DNA from: Segatella baroniae DSM 16972 = JCM 13447
GTDB lineage: Bacteria; Bacteroidota; Bacteroidia; Bacteroidales; Bacteroidaceae
NCBI RefSeq assembly: GCF_000426585.1
Contig: NZ_AUFQ01000003.1
Location: forward strand, 242,641-306,640
Length of the DNA: 64,000 nucleotides
Direction: 5' to 3'
How positions within the stretch are numbered: the first letter of the stretch is position 1; every line of letters starts with the position of its first letter. Made by a program: the position numbers and the translations under genes. Below are positions 18,430 to 27,267 of the stretch, piece by piece. The notes below the pieces were generated by a model. That model was not told the origin of the DNA. It made no database searches and saw only the letters and a list, made by a program, of their open reading frames with translations.

Positions 18430-19494
18430 ATGGAAATAGCGAAATTGGGAGAGTTCGGACTCATCGAAAGACTCACAAAAGACATCAAGCTCAAGAACAA
18501 CTCTACCCGATATGGTGTCGGCGACGACTGTGCCGTGCTCCATTATCCCAACTCTGAAGTGCTCGTCACTACCGACATGCTGATGGAAGGGGTGCATTTT
18601 GACCTCACATACATCGATATGGAGCACTTGGGGTACAAGGCGGCAACGGTCAACATCAGCGACATCTTCGCCATGAACGGCACGCCCCGCCAGCTCATCG
18701 TGAGCATTGCGCTCAGCAAACGCTTCACCGTGGAAGATATGGAAGCCTTCTACGCGGGTCTCAACATGGCTTGCGAACGCTGGGGGGTGGACGTTGTCGG
18801 CGGCGACACGACGTCTTCCTACACGGGCCTGGCCATCAGTATCACTTGCATCGGTGAAGCCCGGAAGGAGGAAATCGTCTATCGCAACGGTGCCAAAGAG
18901 ACCGACCTGATCTGCGTGACGGGTGACTTGGGGGCCGCCTACATGGGCCTTCAGCTGCTGGAACGCGAGAAAGCAGTTTATTACCAGCAGGTGGAGGAGG
19001 CGCGGAAGAAGGGCGACCAAGCCGCGCTGAAAGACCTTCAGCACTTCCAACCCGACTTTGCGGGCAAGGAATATCTGCTCCAGCGGCAGCTGCAACCCGA
19101 AGCCCGCGGCGACATGATAGCCAAATTGCGTGAGATGAACATTCGCCCCACGGCCATGATGGACATCTCCGACGGGCTGAGCAGCGAGTTGCTGCACATC
19201 TGCAAGCAGAGCCATTGCGGCTGCCGGGTCTATGAGAACAAGCTGCCCATCGACTATCAGACCGCCGTCATGGCCGAAGAGTTCAACATGAACCTGTCGA
19301 CTTGCGCGCTGAATGGCGGCGAAGACTACGAACTTCTGTTCACCGTGCCCATCGGCGACCATGAGAAACTGGAGTCAATGGACAACGTTCGCCAGATCGG
19401 TTATATCACCAAAGCCTCTCTCGGCTGCATGCTCATCACCCGGGATGACCAAGAATTTGAACTCCAAGCACAGGGATGGAATCCTCTAAAATAG
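18430..19494 (+). CDS. thiL: Thiamine-monophosphate kinase ThiL
   Basis: A 354-residue kinase of the PurM/ThiL superfamily that makes thiamine diphosphate from the monophosphate. Visible motifs are GVGDDCAVL, TTDMLMEGVHFDLTY, VVGGDTTSS, MMDISDGLSSELLHI and NGGEDYELLFTV. It is slightly longer than typical because of an acidic/basic insertion near residues 185-210. A perfect 9-bp hairpin, TGGAATCCT (19477-19485) with AGGATTCCA (19493-19501), spans its stop codon but lacks a T-tract. Confidence 0.93.
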   Translation: MEIAKLGEFGLIERLTKDIKLKNNSTRYGVGDDCAVLHYPNSEVLVTTDMLMEGVHFDLTYIDMEHLGYKAATVNISDIFAMNGTPRQLIVSIALSKRFTVEDMEAFYAGLNMACERWGVDVVGGDTTSSYTGLAISITCIGEARKEEIVYRNGAKETDLICVTGDLGAAYMGLQLLEREKAVYYQQVEEARKKGDQAALKDLQHFQPDFAGKEYLLQRQLQPEARGDMIAKLREMNIRPTAMMDISDGLSSELLHICKQSHCGCRVYENKLPIDYQTAVMAEEFNMNLSTCALNGGEDYELLFTVPIGDHEKLESMDNVRQIGYITKASLGCMLITRDDQEFELQAQGWNPLK

Positions 19495-19610
19495 GATTCC
19501 ACTCCCCTGCAACCCACTTCCCAGTCCGTAAAAGCGAGCCTTTTTCGTTAATAAAGATTAACCAAACTCACTTTCCCTTGGCCACCATGCTGCAAATTGA
19601 TAAATATTGC

Positions 19611-19618
19611 TACCTTTG
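19611..19618 (+). promoter_or_regulatory. -7 box of tRNA-Phe
   Basis: TACCTTTG, matching TAnnTTTG, lies 17 nt before the mature 5' end of the tRNA. No good -33 TTTG is present at the normal spacing. Confidence 0.5.
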
Positions 19619-19635
19619 CAACCGCAAAAGAAGAT

Positions 19636-19708
19636 GGTGCCATAGCTCAGTTGGTAGAGCAAAGGACTGAAAATCCTTGTGTCCCCGGTTCGATTCCTGG
19701 TGGTACCA
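19636..19708 (+). tRNA. tRNA-Phe (GAA anticodon)
   Basis: A 73-nt cloverleaf. The acceptor GGTGCCA pairs with TGGTACC (one G-U), the D arm is GCTC-AGTTGGTA-GAGC, the anticodon arm AAGGA-CTGAAAA-TCCTT with GAA at positions 34-36, and the T loop TTCGATT. The T stem CCCGG/CCTGG has one C-U mismatch in its middle pair. CCA is not encoded; the discriminator base A at 19708 is followed by CGC. A terminator hairpin follows. Confidence 0.95.
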
Positions 19709-19715
19709 CGCACAA

Positions 19716-19741
19716 AGCAGTCAGCAATGGCTGCTTTTTTG
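19716..19741 (+). terminator. Terminator after tRNA-Phe
   Basis: AGCAG (19716-19720) pairs with CTGCT (19731-19735), followed by a run of T to 19741. The stem is short, but the position just after the tRNA fits. Confidence 0.6.
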
Positions 19742-19775
19742 TTACTTGAAGTTTGCTTATATTTTGACATTTCCT

Positions 19776-19806
19776 TTTGATATTCCACCCGATTCCATTA
19801 TATTTG
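19776..19806 (+). promoter_or_regulatory. Promoter of tatA-tatC
   Basis: TTTG (19776-19779), a 19-bp spacer, then TATATTTG (19799-19806): exact consensus, about 30 nt before the tatA start. Confidence 0.8.
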
Positions 19807-19835
19807 CAAGCAGATAAACCAATAAACTAAAGAAC

Positions 19836-20042
19836 ATGTTAGGTACACAAGAAATCATTATCATTGCGCTCATCATCCTGTTGCTGTTCGGCGGCAAGAA
19901 GATTCCCGAACTGATGAAAGGTCTGGGCAAAGGCGTCAAGAGCTTCAAGGACGGCCTCAACGGCCTCGAAAACGACACGAACCCCACCGAAAAGGAAGCG
20001 AAAGACACGAAAGAAGTCACAACCAACGCCAATGACAAGTGA
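19836..20042 (+). CDS. tatA: Twin-arginine translocase subunit TatA
   Basis: A 68-residue protein with one N-terminal membrane helix ([14 protein letters not shown]), then the FGGKKIPEL hinge, an amphipathic helix ([17 protein letters not shown]) and an acidic/Lys-rich tail. It polymerises to form the translocation pore for folded proteins. The stop overlaps the tatC start by one base (TGATG), so the two are coupled. A separate TatB is not seen, as is common in this phylum. Confidence 0.93.
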   Translation: MLGTQEIIIIALIILLLFGGKKIPELMKGLGKGVKSFKDGLNGLENDTNPTEKEAKDTKEVTTNANDK

Positions 20043-20836
20043 TGGCTGAAAACGACGAGCTTTCTTTTTGGGACCATCTGGATGTCCTGCGAAGCGTCAT
20101 TTTCAAAATCATCATCGTGGGAGGGCTTTGCGCCCTACTCGCATTCAGCTTCAAAGAAATACTATTCAAGGTTGTTCTGGCACCGAAAGACTGCGACTTC
20201 ATCACCTATAGAATTCTGCAAACGGAGCCTTTTCGCATCACTCTCATCAACACGGGGCTCACCGAACAGTTTCTTGTTCATATGAAGGCAGCACTCTTCT
20301 TCGGCATTCTTTGCGCTTCGCCTTATATCATCTATCAGCTTTACAAGTTCATTGCGCCCGCCTTGTATGACAGCGAACGCAAATATTCCGTGCGCGTCAT
20401 TGGCAGTGCCTACGCCATGTTCTGCGTGGGGGCGCTGGTCAATTATTTCCTGATATTTCCCTTGACGGTGCGCTTTCTCGGCACCTATTCCGTGAGTTCC
20501 GACGTCCAGAACATGCTGACCATCCAGTCCTACATGGACACTTTGCTCATGATGTCGCTGGTCTTCGGCCTCGTTTTCGAGATTCCCGTCGTGAGTTGGC
20601 TGCTTGCACTCATGGGCGTGCTCAAGCATGTGTGGATGAAACGCTATCGGAAACACGCCTTCGTGGCCATCGTCGTCGTCGCCGCCGTCATCACGCCGAC
20701 GTCCGACGCGTTCACGCTGTTCATCGTTTCCCTTCCCATCTGGCTGCTCTATGAGTTCAGCATTCTCATCGTGAAAGTGACAGAACGCCGAAAGCAAGAC
20801 GACACCAAGCTGGAATCGTCAGAAAACTCCAAGTAA
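20042..20836 (+). CDS. tatC: Twin-arginine translocase subunit TatC
   Basis: A 264-residue polytopic protein with six predicted membrane segments. The N-terminal motif SFWDHLDVLRS is the TatC cytoplasmic start, and the conserved Phe/Glu region lies at FGLVFEIPVVSWLLALMG. It recognises twin-arginine signal peptides. I use the ATG at 20042, which shares one base with the tatA stop, rather than the GTG at 20039. It is convergent with trmO, 11 bp away. Confidence 0.95.
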   Translation: MAENDELSFWDHLDVLRSVIFKIIIVGGLCALLAFSFKEILFKVVLAPKDCDFITYRILQTEPFRITLINTGLTEQFLVHMKAALFFGILCASPYIIYQLYKFIAPALYDSERKYSVRVIGSAYAMFCVGALVNYFLIFPLTVRFLGTYSVSSDVQNMLTIQSYMDTLLMMSLVFGLVFEIPVVSWLLALMGVLKHVWMKRYRKHAFVAIVVVAAVITPTSDAFTLFIVSLPIWLLYEFSILIVKVTERRKQDDTKLESSENSK

Positions 20837-20847
20837 AACAAAGGAAA

Positions 20848-21531
20848 TCAAAGGCTTTCGTCAACCAGGTCGACGACCGTCAGCACGCCGTTCTCCACCC
20901 TGAACTTGACATCCCGGCCCGCAAAAGGCATTCCATACGTCTTTTGCGGGTCGTTCTGGTAATGGGGACGCGGATCCAATGACAGCACTTGTGTCAGCAC
21001 CCGCGCTTCCTTTTCGCCCAACTTCGCCCGCAACGCTTCCGGAACGACGACACGCAGACGCTCGATGGGCGTTGTGTCTACAAAGCCGCTGCGGGCCTGT
21101 GGCTTGCAATCGGCATAGACCACATAGGGCTTGATGTCGAAGATGGGCGTGCCATCCATCAAGTCCGCCCCTTTGACAACGATGACAGGACCACGTGGTG
21201 TCTCCCATTCCACGTGGTCAAGCCGCACGCATGACAGGCCAATTCCATTGGGACGAAACGGACTGCGCGTGGCAAATACGCCCATCTTCTCATTTCCGCC
21301 GAGCAAAGGAGGCCGCACCACCGGGCTGACGGCCTGGTGGCTGTTGGCCGAAAAAGACCAAATGAGCCACAGATAGTCGAATCCTTCCATTCCTCGAAGG
21401 GCGTCGGCATTCCTGAATTTCGGTTCGAAGACAATCCGTCCTTCGAGTTCTTCAACCAGTCCGCTCTGCTTGGGAATACCGAACTTGGAGCGAAACGGCG
21501 ACTCAAAACGGGCTATGGGTTCGATGGTCAT
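20848..21531 (-). CDS. trmO: tRNA (t6A37) N6-methyltransferase TrmO (TsaA/YaeB family)
   Basis: A 227-residue protein that starts MTIEPIARFESPFRSKFGIPKQ, with EGFDYLWLIWSFS, FATRSPFRPNGIGLSCVRL and DLMDGTPIFDIKPYVVYADC. These are the core TrmO motifs. The family methylates N6-threonylcarbamoyladenosine 37 in tRNA using SAM. The ATG at 21531 gives a 4-bp overlap (ATGA) with the upstream PAP2 gene. The longer frame to 21597 is not needed. Confidence 0.9.
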   Translation of the reverse strand: MTIEPIARFESPFRSKFGIPKQSGLVEELEGRIVFEPKFRNADALRGMEGFDYLWLIWSFSANSHQAVSPVVRPPLLGGNEKMGVFATRSPFRPNGIGLSCVRLDHVEWETPRGPVIVVKGADLMDGTPIFDIKPYVVYADCKPQARSGFVDTTPIERLRVVVPEALRAKLGEKEARVLTQVLSLDPRPHYQNDPQKTYGMPFAGRDVKFRVENGVLTVVDLVDESL

Positions 21532-22193
21532 ACGCGATAGAAAATGGAAACGACAGCGATGCCGCCAAAGATGGCCAGTCCCATCCACGCCGGCCAATGG
21601 AAATCTCTCAGCTCACGGTCATGACAAGGGCAGTTGACGCACAGGAACATCTGGTAGGAAAGGGTCGACGCGAACAACGCGAAGAGCATTCCCACGAACA
21701 CGTCGCCGAAATAATGCACGCCAAGATACATGCGCGAATAGCACACCAACAGCGCCCACACAATCATGAACACCGACAGCCACGTCCTCCGCAACAAATA
21801 ACAGATGAAAAAACTCAACCCGAAACAGTTGCCGGCATGGGCCGATGGGAAGCCATAACGCCCGCCACGGACGCCGTCGACGATATGCACCATGCCGCAG
21901 ATGGAGCTTTCCAGATTGCTGGGACGCAACCTACCGACAGCCGGGCGAATCACTTGTGAGGTGAGCGTGTCGGTGAAGAGAATGACAAGACCTATCGCCA
22001 GAAGGATTTTCAACACCACGACATAACTGAAGTTGCGCAGCAAGACAAACAGCAACGTCACGTACAGGGGAATCCAGATGACCTTTCCACTGACCAAGAA
22101 CATGAATGAATCCCAGTAGGGGGCGTGCATTCCGTTGATGGAAAGAAAGATACGGCTGTCCATATCGATCAGATATTGCAATAATGTTTCCAT
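21528..22193 (-). CDS. PAP2-family membrane phosphatase
   Basis: A 221-residue membrane protein with several hydrophobic helices and the three PAP2 motifs: RPAVGRLRPSN (Arg where Lys is usual), PSAHAGNCF, and SRMYLGVHYFGDVFVG. Such enzymes remove phosphate from lipid phosphates such as undecaprenyl diphosphate, phosphatidylglycerophosphate or lipid A. The exact substrate is not readable. It sits between an LtaS-like sulfatase (9-bp gap) and trmO (4-bp overlap). Confidence 0.87.
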   Translation of the reverse strand: METLLQYLIDMDSRIFLSINGMHAPYWDSFMFLVSGKVIWIPLYVTLLFVLLRNFSYVVVLKILLAIGLVILFTDTLTSQVIRPAVGRLRPSNLESSICGMVHIVDGVRGGRYGFPSAHAGNCFGLSFFICYLLRRTWLSVFMIVWALLVCYSRMYLGVHYFGDVFVGMLFALFASTLSYQMFLCVNCPCHDRELRDFHWPAWMGLAIFGGIAVVSIFYRV

Positions 22194-22202
22194 CTTTCCC
22201 TC

Positions 22203-24038
22203 CTATAAATTGCCAATGGTGTCATACAACTTCTGCAGCCAGGCCTTGCCCATGCGCAGCGGCCGGTCGGTATCTCCGCGGCGGTTCACCACCTTTTGCA
22301 ACTTGTTGTCATAAATGACGGCCCCCTCTTCCGTCACCATACCCAGCAGATCGGGCACGGCGAACCAGGCGAACGCCGGCGTCGTGGGGTCGAGCATGTC
22401 CTTGCTGAACGTGAATGCGCTGTGGTCGAGCCCCAGCTGGGCCAGCAATGTGGCCGCAATGTCATTCTGACTGCCCAGGCGGTCGATGCGGGCGGGGCCG
22501 TCCAGGGCGCCTCCCAAGAAGAGCAACGGAATCTGATAGCGGCCGAAATCGGTATTTTGAATGTCCTCGGGATAACATCCCAGATGGTCGGGCACCAGCA
22601 CAACGAGCGAATGTTGCCAGCGGCGGGTCTGCTTCAGCTGGGCGATGAACCTGCCGATGCAGTCGTCGGTATAGGCAAAGGCGTTGAGCCGCTTGTTCTT
22701 CAGCCGATGATAGGGCACCTCGAAAGGTTCATGCGAACTGGAAGTCTGCAACACGCGGAGCATGGGCCGCCGGCCCCGATAGGCCTTCACGTCGGCAATC
22801 AGCCGTGCGAAGACCAGATGGTCGTGCACGCCCCACTTGCTCAAGCGGTCCTTCACGGGGAAGTCCACGTCGGATACAATCTTCTCATAGCCGCTGTTGA
22901 CCAGATACGAGCGCATGTTGGTGAAGTCGGCGTCGCCCCCGTAATAGTAGTCGGTGCCATAACCGGCCTGTCGCAGCACACCGGCGACGGACGGCAGATG
23001 GGCCGTCTTGCGGGGATATTTCATCAGGCTCATCGTGGGTTGGGCGGGAAAGCCGCTCAATACGGCCACAAGTCCGCGGTCGGTGCGGAAGCTGTTGGCA
23101 TAGAAACGGGTGAAGAGCACGCCCTCGGCGGCCAAACCGTCCAGGTTGACCGCCACATTGGGCAGGCCGCCGAGCGTCTTCATCAGCTTGCTGGAGAAGC
23201 TCTCCATCACGATGATGTACACGTCGGGCCGCGTTTCGCCCTCTTTCAGCAGCGACCGATGGGCCGGCGACGACTTCGTCTGCACCATGCTCCTGAATAT
23301 CCGGTCGGCCTCCGCCTCGTCCATCATCCGATATTGCTTGGCAAAATCCTCCTGATGGGCCAGACTTTCCATCAGGCTGAACATCGGATTGACGGCCGCG
23401 TGGTTGAGTTCCTGCTGTCCGCTGAAATACACTTTGCCCGTGTTGGTGGTCGAAACGGTGACGCCGCCACGGATGGGGATGATGAGCAAGCCCGTCAAGA
23501 CCAGCTGCAACAGCGTCGTCAACAGCCGACGGGACGGCTGCCGGCAGTCCTCCTGCGGCGTCACCAACCAACGGCGTGCCGCCAGGAAGATGGCCGCAGC
23601 CACACCGGCGACGGCCAACAGCCCTCCCATGACGAACCACAGGCTGACACTGGCAAAGGCGTCGGCGGGCGAAGTGAAGAAATAGAAGACCGGCATGGCG
23701 TCGAGCGGGAATTTCCAAAAGTCATACAGCCCGATGTTGACGACGAAAGTCAGGGCCACCAGCAGGGCGGCAATCCCGTAATAGGCCTGCTCCGCCACTC
23801 GCCTCCACGCCCCTTGCAGCCAAATCCCCACCAGGGCGATGAGCATGGGGACGGCCGACAGATAGGCCGACAGCGAGATGTCGAGCGGCAACCCGTGGTA
23901 AAGCACGGCCAGCCAGTCGCGCCATGAGTTGCCGGCAAAGCTGCGATGGTACCACAGCATGAACAAAGGCTTCTGCAAGAGCATGACGCCCAGCCAAAAG
24001 AAATAGTTTCGAAATAGAGTTAAGACTGCTTTTTTCAT
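22203..24038 (-). CDS. LtaS-type membrane sulfatase/phosphotransferase
   Basis: A 611-residue protein with about five N-terminal membrane helices (residues 1-190), then an extracytoplasmic sulfatase-fold domain. Motifs include DVYIIVMESFSS, NSFRTDRGLVAVLSGFPAQPTMS (with the likely Thr nucleophile), YYYGGDADFTNMRSYL and VVLVPDHLGCYP. This matches the LTA-synthase-like alkaline phosphatase superfamily, which in Gram-negative bacteria includes phosphoglycerol or phosphoethanolamine transferases. Its neighbours, a patatin phospholipase and a PAP2 phosphatase, fit envelope lipid remodelling. That link is inference. Confidence 0.87.
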   Translation of the reverse strand: MKKAVLTLFRNYFFWLGVMLLQKPLFMLWYHRSFAGNSWRDWLAVLYHGLPLDISLSAYLSAVPMLIALVGIWLQGAWRRVAEQAYYGIAALLVALTFVVNIGLYDFWKFPLDAMPVFYFFTSPADAFASVSLWFVMGGLLAVAGVAAAIFLAARRWLVTPQEDCRQPSRRLLTTLLQLVLTGLLIIPIRGGVTVSTTNTGKVYFSGQQELNHAAVNPMFSLMESLAHQEDFAKQYRMMDEAEADRIFRSMVQTKSSPAHRSLLKEGETRPDVYIIVMESFSSKLMKTLGGLPNVAVNLDGLAAEGVLFTRFYANSFRTDRGLVAVLSGFPAQPTMSLMKYPRKTAHLPSVAGVLRQAGYGTDYYYGGDADFTNMRSYLVNSGYEKIVSDVDFPVKDRLSKWGVHDHLVFARLIADVKAYRGRRPMLRVLQTSSSHEPFEVPYHRLKNKRLNAFAYTDDCIGRFIAQLKQTRRWQHSLVVLVPDHLGCYPEDIQNTDFGRYQIPLLFLGGALDGPARIDRLGSQNDIAATLLAQLGLDHSAFTFSKDMLDPTTPAFAWFAVPDLLGMVTEEGAVIYDNKLQKVVNRRGDTDRPLRMGKAWLQKLYDTIGNL

Positions 24039-24051
24039 ACAGCGGCTGCAC

Positions 24052-24903
24052 TTATTTGGATTGATAGAGTTTCAAGATGTCGGGCAACTTGGCCAGCGCG
24101 GCCGCCCTACCCTGCTGATAGACGGCTTCCATTTCGACCGGATCGTGCGAGATGTGGGCAATCGACAAGGTGGCCTCGGGCTGGATGACGACCGTGTCGC
24201 CCTTCCGTTCTTCGGCCCTGACATAGGCCAACTGCTCGTTATACATCACATGGCGACGGGCTGCCGCCTCCAGAAAGCGGGGATAACGGCGCAGCTGCCA
24301 GCGCATGAGCGGCATGAGCCGATTGGGCTTCTTCACGTAATCGGCGGGCTGGGTCAGCACGACCACGTTGCGGTCGTAGCCCTTCCGCTGGAAGAACGCC
24401 AAGGGAATGGAGTCGGAAATGCCGCCGTCGAGCAGCTCCCGGCCTTGTATGCGCACCACCTTCGAGGCCAAGGGCATGGACGCCGACGCCCTGATCCACT
24501 CATAGCATTCGTCGCCATGCTCCATCAGCAGCTTGTATTCGGGCTGCCCGGTGTTCATGTCGGTGCAAACGGCGTAAAACTCCATCGGATTGCGGTCGAA
24601 AGTTGTGGTGTCGAAGACGTCGAGTTGGGTGGGCATGACATGATAGCAAAAGCGGCCGCCAAACAAATCGCCGGTCGTCAGCAGCGACCTGAAGCTGCAA
24701 TAGCGCCAGTCGTGGGCGAAAGCCTTGTTGTAACGAATGGCCCGACCGGGCTGGTTCGACTTGTAATTGCAGCCAAAGGCGGCGCCGGCCGACACGCCGA
24801 CAAGGCCGTCTATCTGTATGTGGTTCTCCATCATCACGTCGATGACGCCCGCGGAGAACAGCCCCCGCAGGGCGCCGCCCTCCAAAACCAATCCCTTCTT
24901 CAT
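24052..24903 (-). CDS. Patatin-like phospholipase
   Basis: A 283-residue protein that begins MKKGLVLEGGALRGLFSAGVID, the patatin oxyanion-hole block. The nucleophile elbow is GVSAG (residues 38-42) and the catalytic Asp lies in LLDGGISDSIPL, the Ser-Asp dyad. It should hydrolyse acyl esters of phospholipids. It is first in a minus-strand unit with the sulfatase, PAP2 and trmO genes (gaps 13, 9 and -4 bp). The -7 box ends only 4 nt before the ATG, so a leaderless transcript is predicted. Confidence 0.9.
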   Translation of the reverse strand: MKKGLVLEGGALRGLFSAGVIDVMMENHIQIDGLVGVSAGAAFGCNYKSNQPGRAIRYNKAFAHDWRYCSFRSLLTTGDLFGGRFCYHVMPTQLDVFDTTTFDRNPMEFYAVCTDMNTGQPEYKLLMEHGDECYEWIRASASMPLASKVVRIQGRELLDGGISDSIPLAFFQRKGYDRNVVVLTQPADYVKKPNRLMPLMRWQLRRYPRFLEAAARRHVMYNEQLAYVRAEERKGDTVVIQPEATLSIAHISHDPVEMEAVYQQGRAAALAKLPDILKLYQSK

Positions 24904-24907
24904 GCCG

Positions 24908-24915
24908 CAAAGTTA
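24908..24915 (-). promoter_or_regulatory. -7 box abutting patatin start
   Basis: On the minus strand TAACTTTG (24915-24908) is followed by CGGC and then the ATG at 24903. This predicts transcription starting at or next to the start codon. No clear -33 TTTG is seen. Confidence 0.55.
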
Positions 24916-25139
24916 CAAAAAAACGGAGACTTTCCCCTTGCAACGACCTTTTTTACATGCTGCCGGCAGGCTTTTTAACGGAATGAAAGCCTTGTTTTCA
25001 TTCCGGTTTTACGGAAACGAACCCATCGTTGCGTGCATTTTCATCCTCCAAGGGACAGCCTGCACCCGCCAACGCCGCCTCGCCGTTTTCACACAAGCAC
25101 GTGGTCGCAAAACCATTTGCCGCAAACCACACGCCAACC

Positions 25140-25249
25140 GCAGCCCTTTCAGCCGCCCAAAGCAGCCCTTTTGCAACCTCATCGCTGCCCTTTTGCACGC
25201 CAACCGCAGCCCTTTTGCAACGCGAAAGCGCAGCGGTGTCAACGCAAAA
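25140..25249. repeat. 22-bp-period array B (patatin-nadE gap)
   Basis: Five units of exactly 22 bp start at 25140, 25162, 25184, 25206 and 25228. The first four begin GCAGCCC or GCTGCCC, followed by TTT or TTTT; units 1, 4 and 5 end in AAA. More diverged material with the same flavour extends back towards 25074. The array lies in the 405-bp gap between patatin and nadE. The rest of the gap holds the patatin -7 box and the nadE terminator. Confidence 0.8.
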
Positions 25250-25279
25250 GAAAAGAGGACATGGAACCCCATATCCTCT
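25244..25279 (-). terminator. Terminator of the nadE operon
   Basis: On the minus strand AGAGGATATGG (25279-25269) pairs with CCATGTCCTCT (25264-25254), one G-U pair, with a 4-nt loop, followed by TTTTCTTTTG. It lies 30 bp past the nadE stop. Confidence 0.88.
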
Positions 25280-25308
25280 CTTCCCGTTTCAAAAGCCGAC
25301 CACGCCGT

Positions 25309-27249
25309 CTACAACGACTCGCACTGCTTGACCCACAGGGCGCTGACGGCGTCGCTGGGCATGCGCCAGTCGCCGCGAGGGCTCAGGCTCACGCTGCTGA
25401 CCTTGGGGCCGTCGGGCAGACAAGAGCGCTTGAACTGCTGGCTGAAGAAGCGGCGATAGAACGTCGTGAGCCAATGCTTGATGGTGGCGGAGTCGTGCTT
25501 GCCGGCAAATGCGTTGCACGCCAGCATGTAGATTTTGCGAGGACTGAAACCATAACGCAGCACATAGAAGAGGAAGAAATCGTGCAACTCATACGGCCCG
25601 ACAAGGTCTTCCGTCTTCTGCCGGATATGCCCCTCGGCGTCGGCGGGCACCAACTCGGGGCTGATGGGCGTGTCCACGACGTCGCGCAGGATGGCGGCGG
25701 CGTCTCCTTGCAGCCAGGATTCGGCCGCATAGCCCACCAGACAGCGGATGAGTGTCTTGGGAATGCCCGCGTTGACGCCGTACATGCTCATGTGGTCGCC
25801 GTTGTAGGTGGCCCAGCCCAGGGCCAGTTCCGACAAGTCTCCCGTACCGACGACGATTCCTCCCAGCTCGTTGGCGAGGTCCATGAGTATCTGCGTGCGC
25901 TCACGGGCCTGCGCGTTCTCATACGTCGCGTCGTGCTTGTCCATGTCGTGACCGATGTCTTCGAGGTGCCGGACGACACTCTCGGCGATATTGATTTCCC
26001 TGACGGTCACCCCGAGGTCGGCCATCAGCTTCAAGGCGTTGTGGTAAGTGCGGTCGGTGGTGCCGAAACCGGGCATGGTGACGCCCACGATTCCCTTGCG
26101 GTCGTAGCCCAACTTGTCGAAAGCACGCACGCAGGCCAGCAGCGCCAAGGTGCTGTCGAGCCCGCCGCTGACACCCAGGACAACCCTTTGGGTCTGCGTG
26201 TGGAGCATGCGCTTGACCAATCCCATCGACTGAATGCCGAAAATGGTCTCGCAAGTGTCGTCCATATCGCTGTCATCGGGAAGGAACGGCATGGTGGAGA
26301 TGTGACGGTCGAGCGCGAACGGCTTGGGATCCACCTCCTGGCAGTCGATGACGACAGCCTCGGTCATAGCCTCGTTGGCGTCGGGACGCTGGGCGTTGAC
26401 AAAGGTGGTGTTCATTCTCCGGTTGGACCGAAGGCTCTCTATATCGACTTGGGCGACAACCATTTGGCTGTCGAGCATGAACCGTTTGCTTTCAGCCAGC
26501 AGCGAACCGTTCTCATAAATCAACGCGCTGCCCGCATAGACGACATCCTGCGTGCTCTCGCCAAAACCGCAACTGCTGTAGACATAGCCCGTGGCCGTTC
26601 GGGCGCTCTGCTGGGCCACCAGGCTCCTCAGGTAGTTGTGCTTGCCAATGAGTTCGTCGCTGGCGGACAGGTTGAAGATGAGGTCGGCGCCGGCCAGGGC
26701 CAACACGTTGCTGGGGGGCGTGGGGCCCCACACGTCTTCGCAGATTTCGACGCCGAAGAGGGCACCGCCCACCGTGCGGAACAACTGCGGACTGGAGGTC
26801 ACCAGGACACGGTTGCCCGCATAGCGAATCTCGCGCGGACGCAAGTCCTGCGCCGAGGCGAACCAACGCTTCTCATAGAACTCACTGTAGTTGGGCAGAT
26901 AGACCTTGGGAACCATCCCGAGCAGCTTGCCGCGCTGGATGACGGCGGCGCAGTTGAGCAGCAAGTCGCCCACCACGACGGGCAGACCGACGATGGAAAT
27001 GAGGTCGAGCTGGCGCGAATGGTCGAGCAGGGCAACCATCGCATGTTCGCAAGCGTCGATGAGCACCTGCTGCCGGAAGAGATCCTGACAAGTGTAGGCC
27101 GTGATACACAACTCCGGAAATACGATAATCTCTACGCCGGCTTCCTCCGCCTGCCCCATCAGGGCTTCGATCTGCTGCCTGTTGTAATCGCAATCCGACA
27201 CGCGAAGGGCCGGCACGGCACTGGCAACTTTAATAAAACCATACTCCAT
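25309..27249 (-). CDS. nadE: Glutamine-dependent NAD+ synthetase
   Basis: A 646-residue two-domain enzyme. The N-terminal nitrilase-fold glutaminase has Glu in VFPELCITAY, Lys in MVPKVYLPNYSEFYEKRWF and the Cys nucleophile in GVEICEDVWGP. The C-terminal synthetase has the PP-loop LGVSGGLDSTLALLA. It converts nicotinate adenine dinucleotide to NAD+ with ammonia channelled from glutamine. It is the last gene of a ten-gene minus-strand run and is followed by a strong terminator. NAD+ is also the cofactor of the LigA encoded nearby, which is probably coincidental. Confidence 0.96.
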   Translation of the reverse strand: MEYGFIKVASAVPALRVSDCDYNRQQIEALMGQAEEAGVEIIVFPELCITAYTCQDLFRQQVLIDACEHAMVALLDHSRQLDLISIVGLPVVVGDLLLNCAAVIQRGKLLGMVPKVYLPNYSEFYEKRWFASAQDLRPREIRYAGNRVLVTSSPQLFRTVGGALFGVEICEDVWGPTPPSNVLALAGADLIFNLSASDELIGKHNYLRSLVAQQSARTATGYVYSSCGFGESTQDVVYAGSALIYENGSLLAESKRFMLDSQMVVAQVDIESLRSNRRMNTTFVNAQRPDANEAMTEAVVIDCQEVDPKPFALDRHISTMPFLPDDSDMDDTCETIFGIQSMGLVKRMLHTQTQRVVLGVSGGLDSTLALLACVRAFDKLGYDRKGIVGVTMPGFGTTDRTYHNALKLMADLGVTVREINIAESVVRHLEDIGHDMDKHDATYENAQARERTQILMDLANELGGIVVGTGDLSELALGWATYNGDHMSMYGVNAGIPKTLIRCLVGYAAESWLQGDAAAILRDVVDTPISPELVPADAEGHIRQKTEDLVGPYELHDFFLFYVLRYGFSPRKIYMLACNAFAGKHDSATIKHWLTTFYRRFFSQQFKRSCLPDGPKVSSVSLSPRGDWRMPSDAVSALWVKQCESL

Positions 27250-27267
27250 GATAGAACGAAACTTTAA

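Noticed and set aside
25033..27267. A 744-codon plus-strand ORF opposite nadE
   Set aside because: It is the antisense frame of a strongly conserved NAD+ synthetase. Long stop-free antisense frames are common here because of GC-rich codons, and the translation has no recognisable domain.
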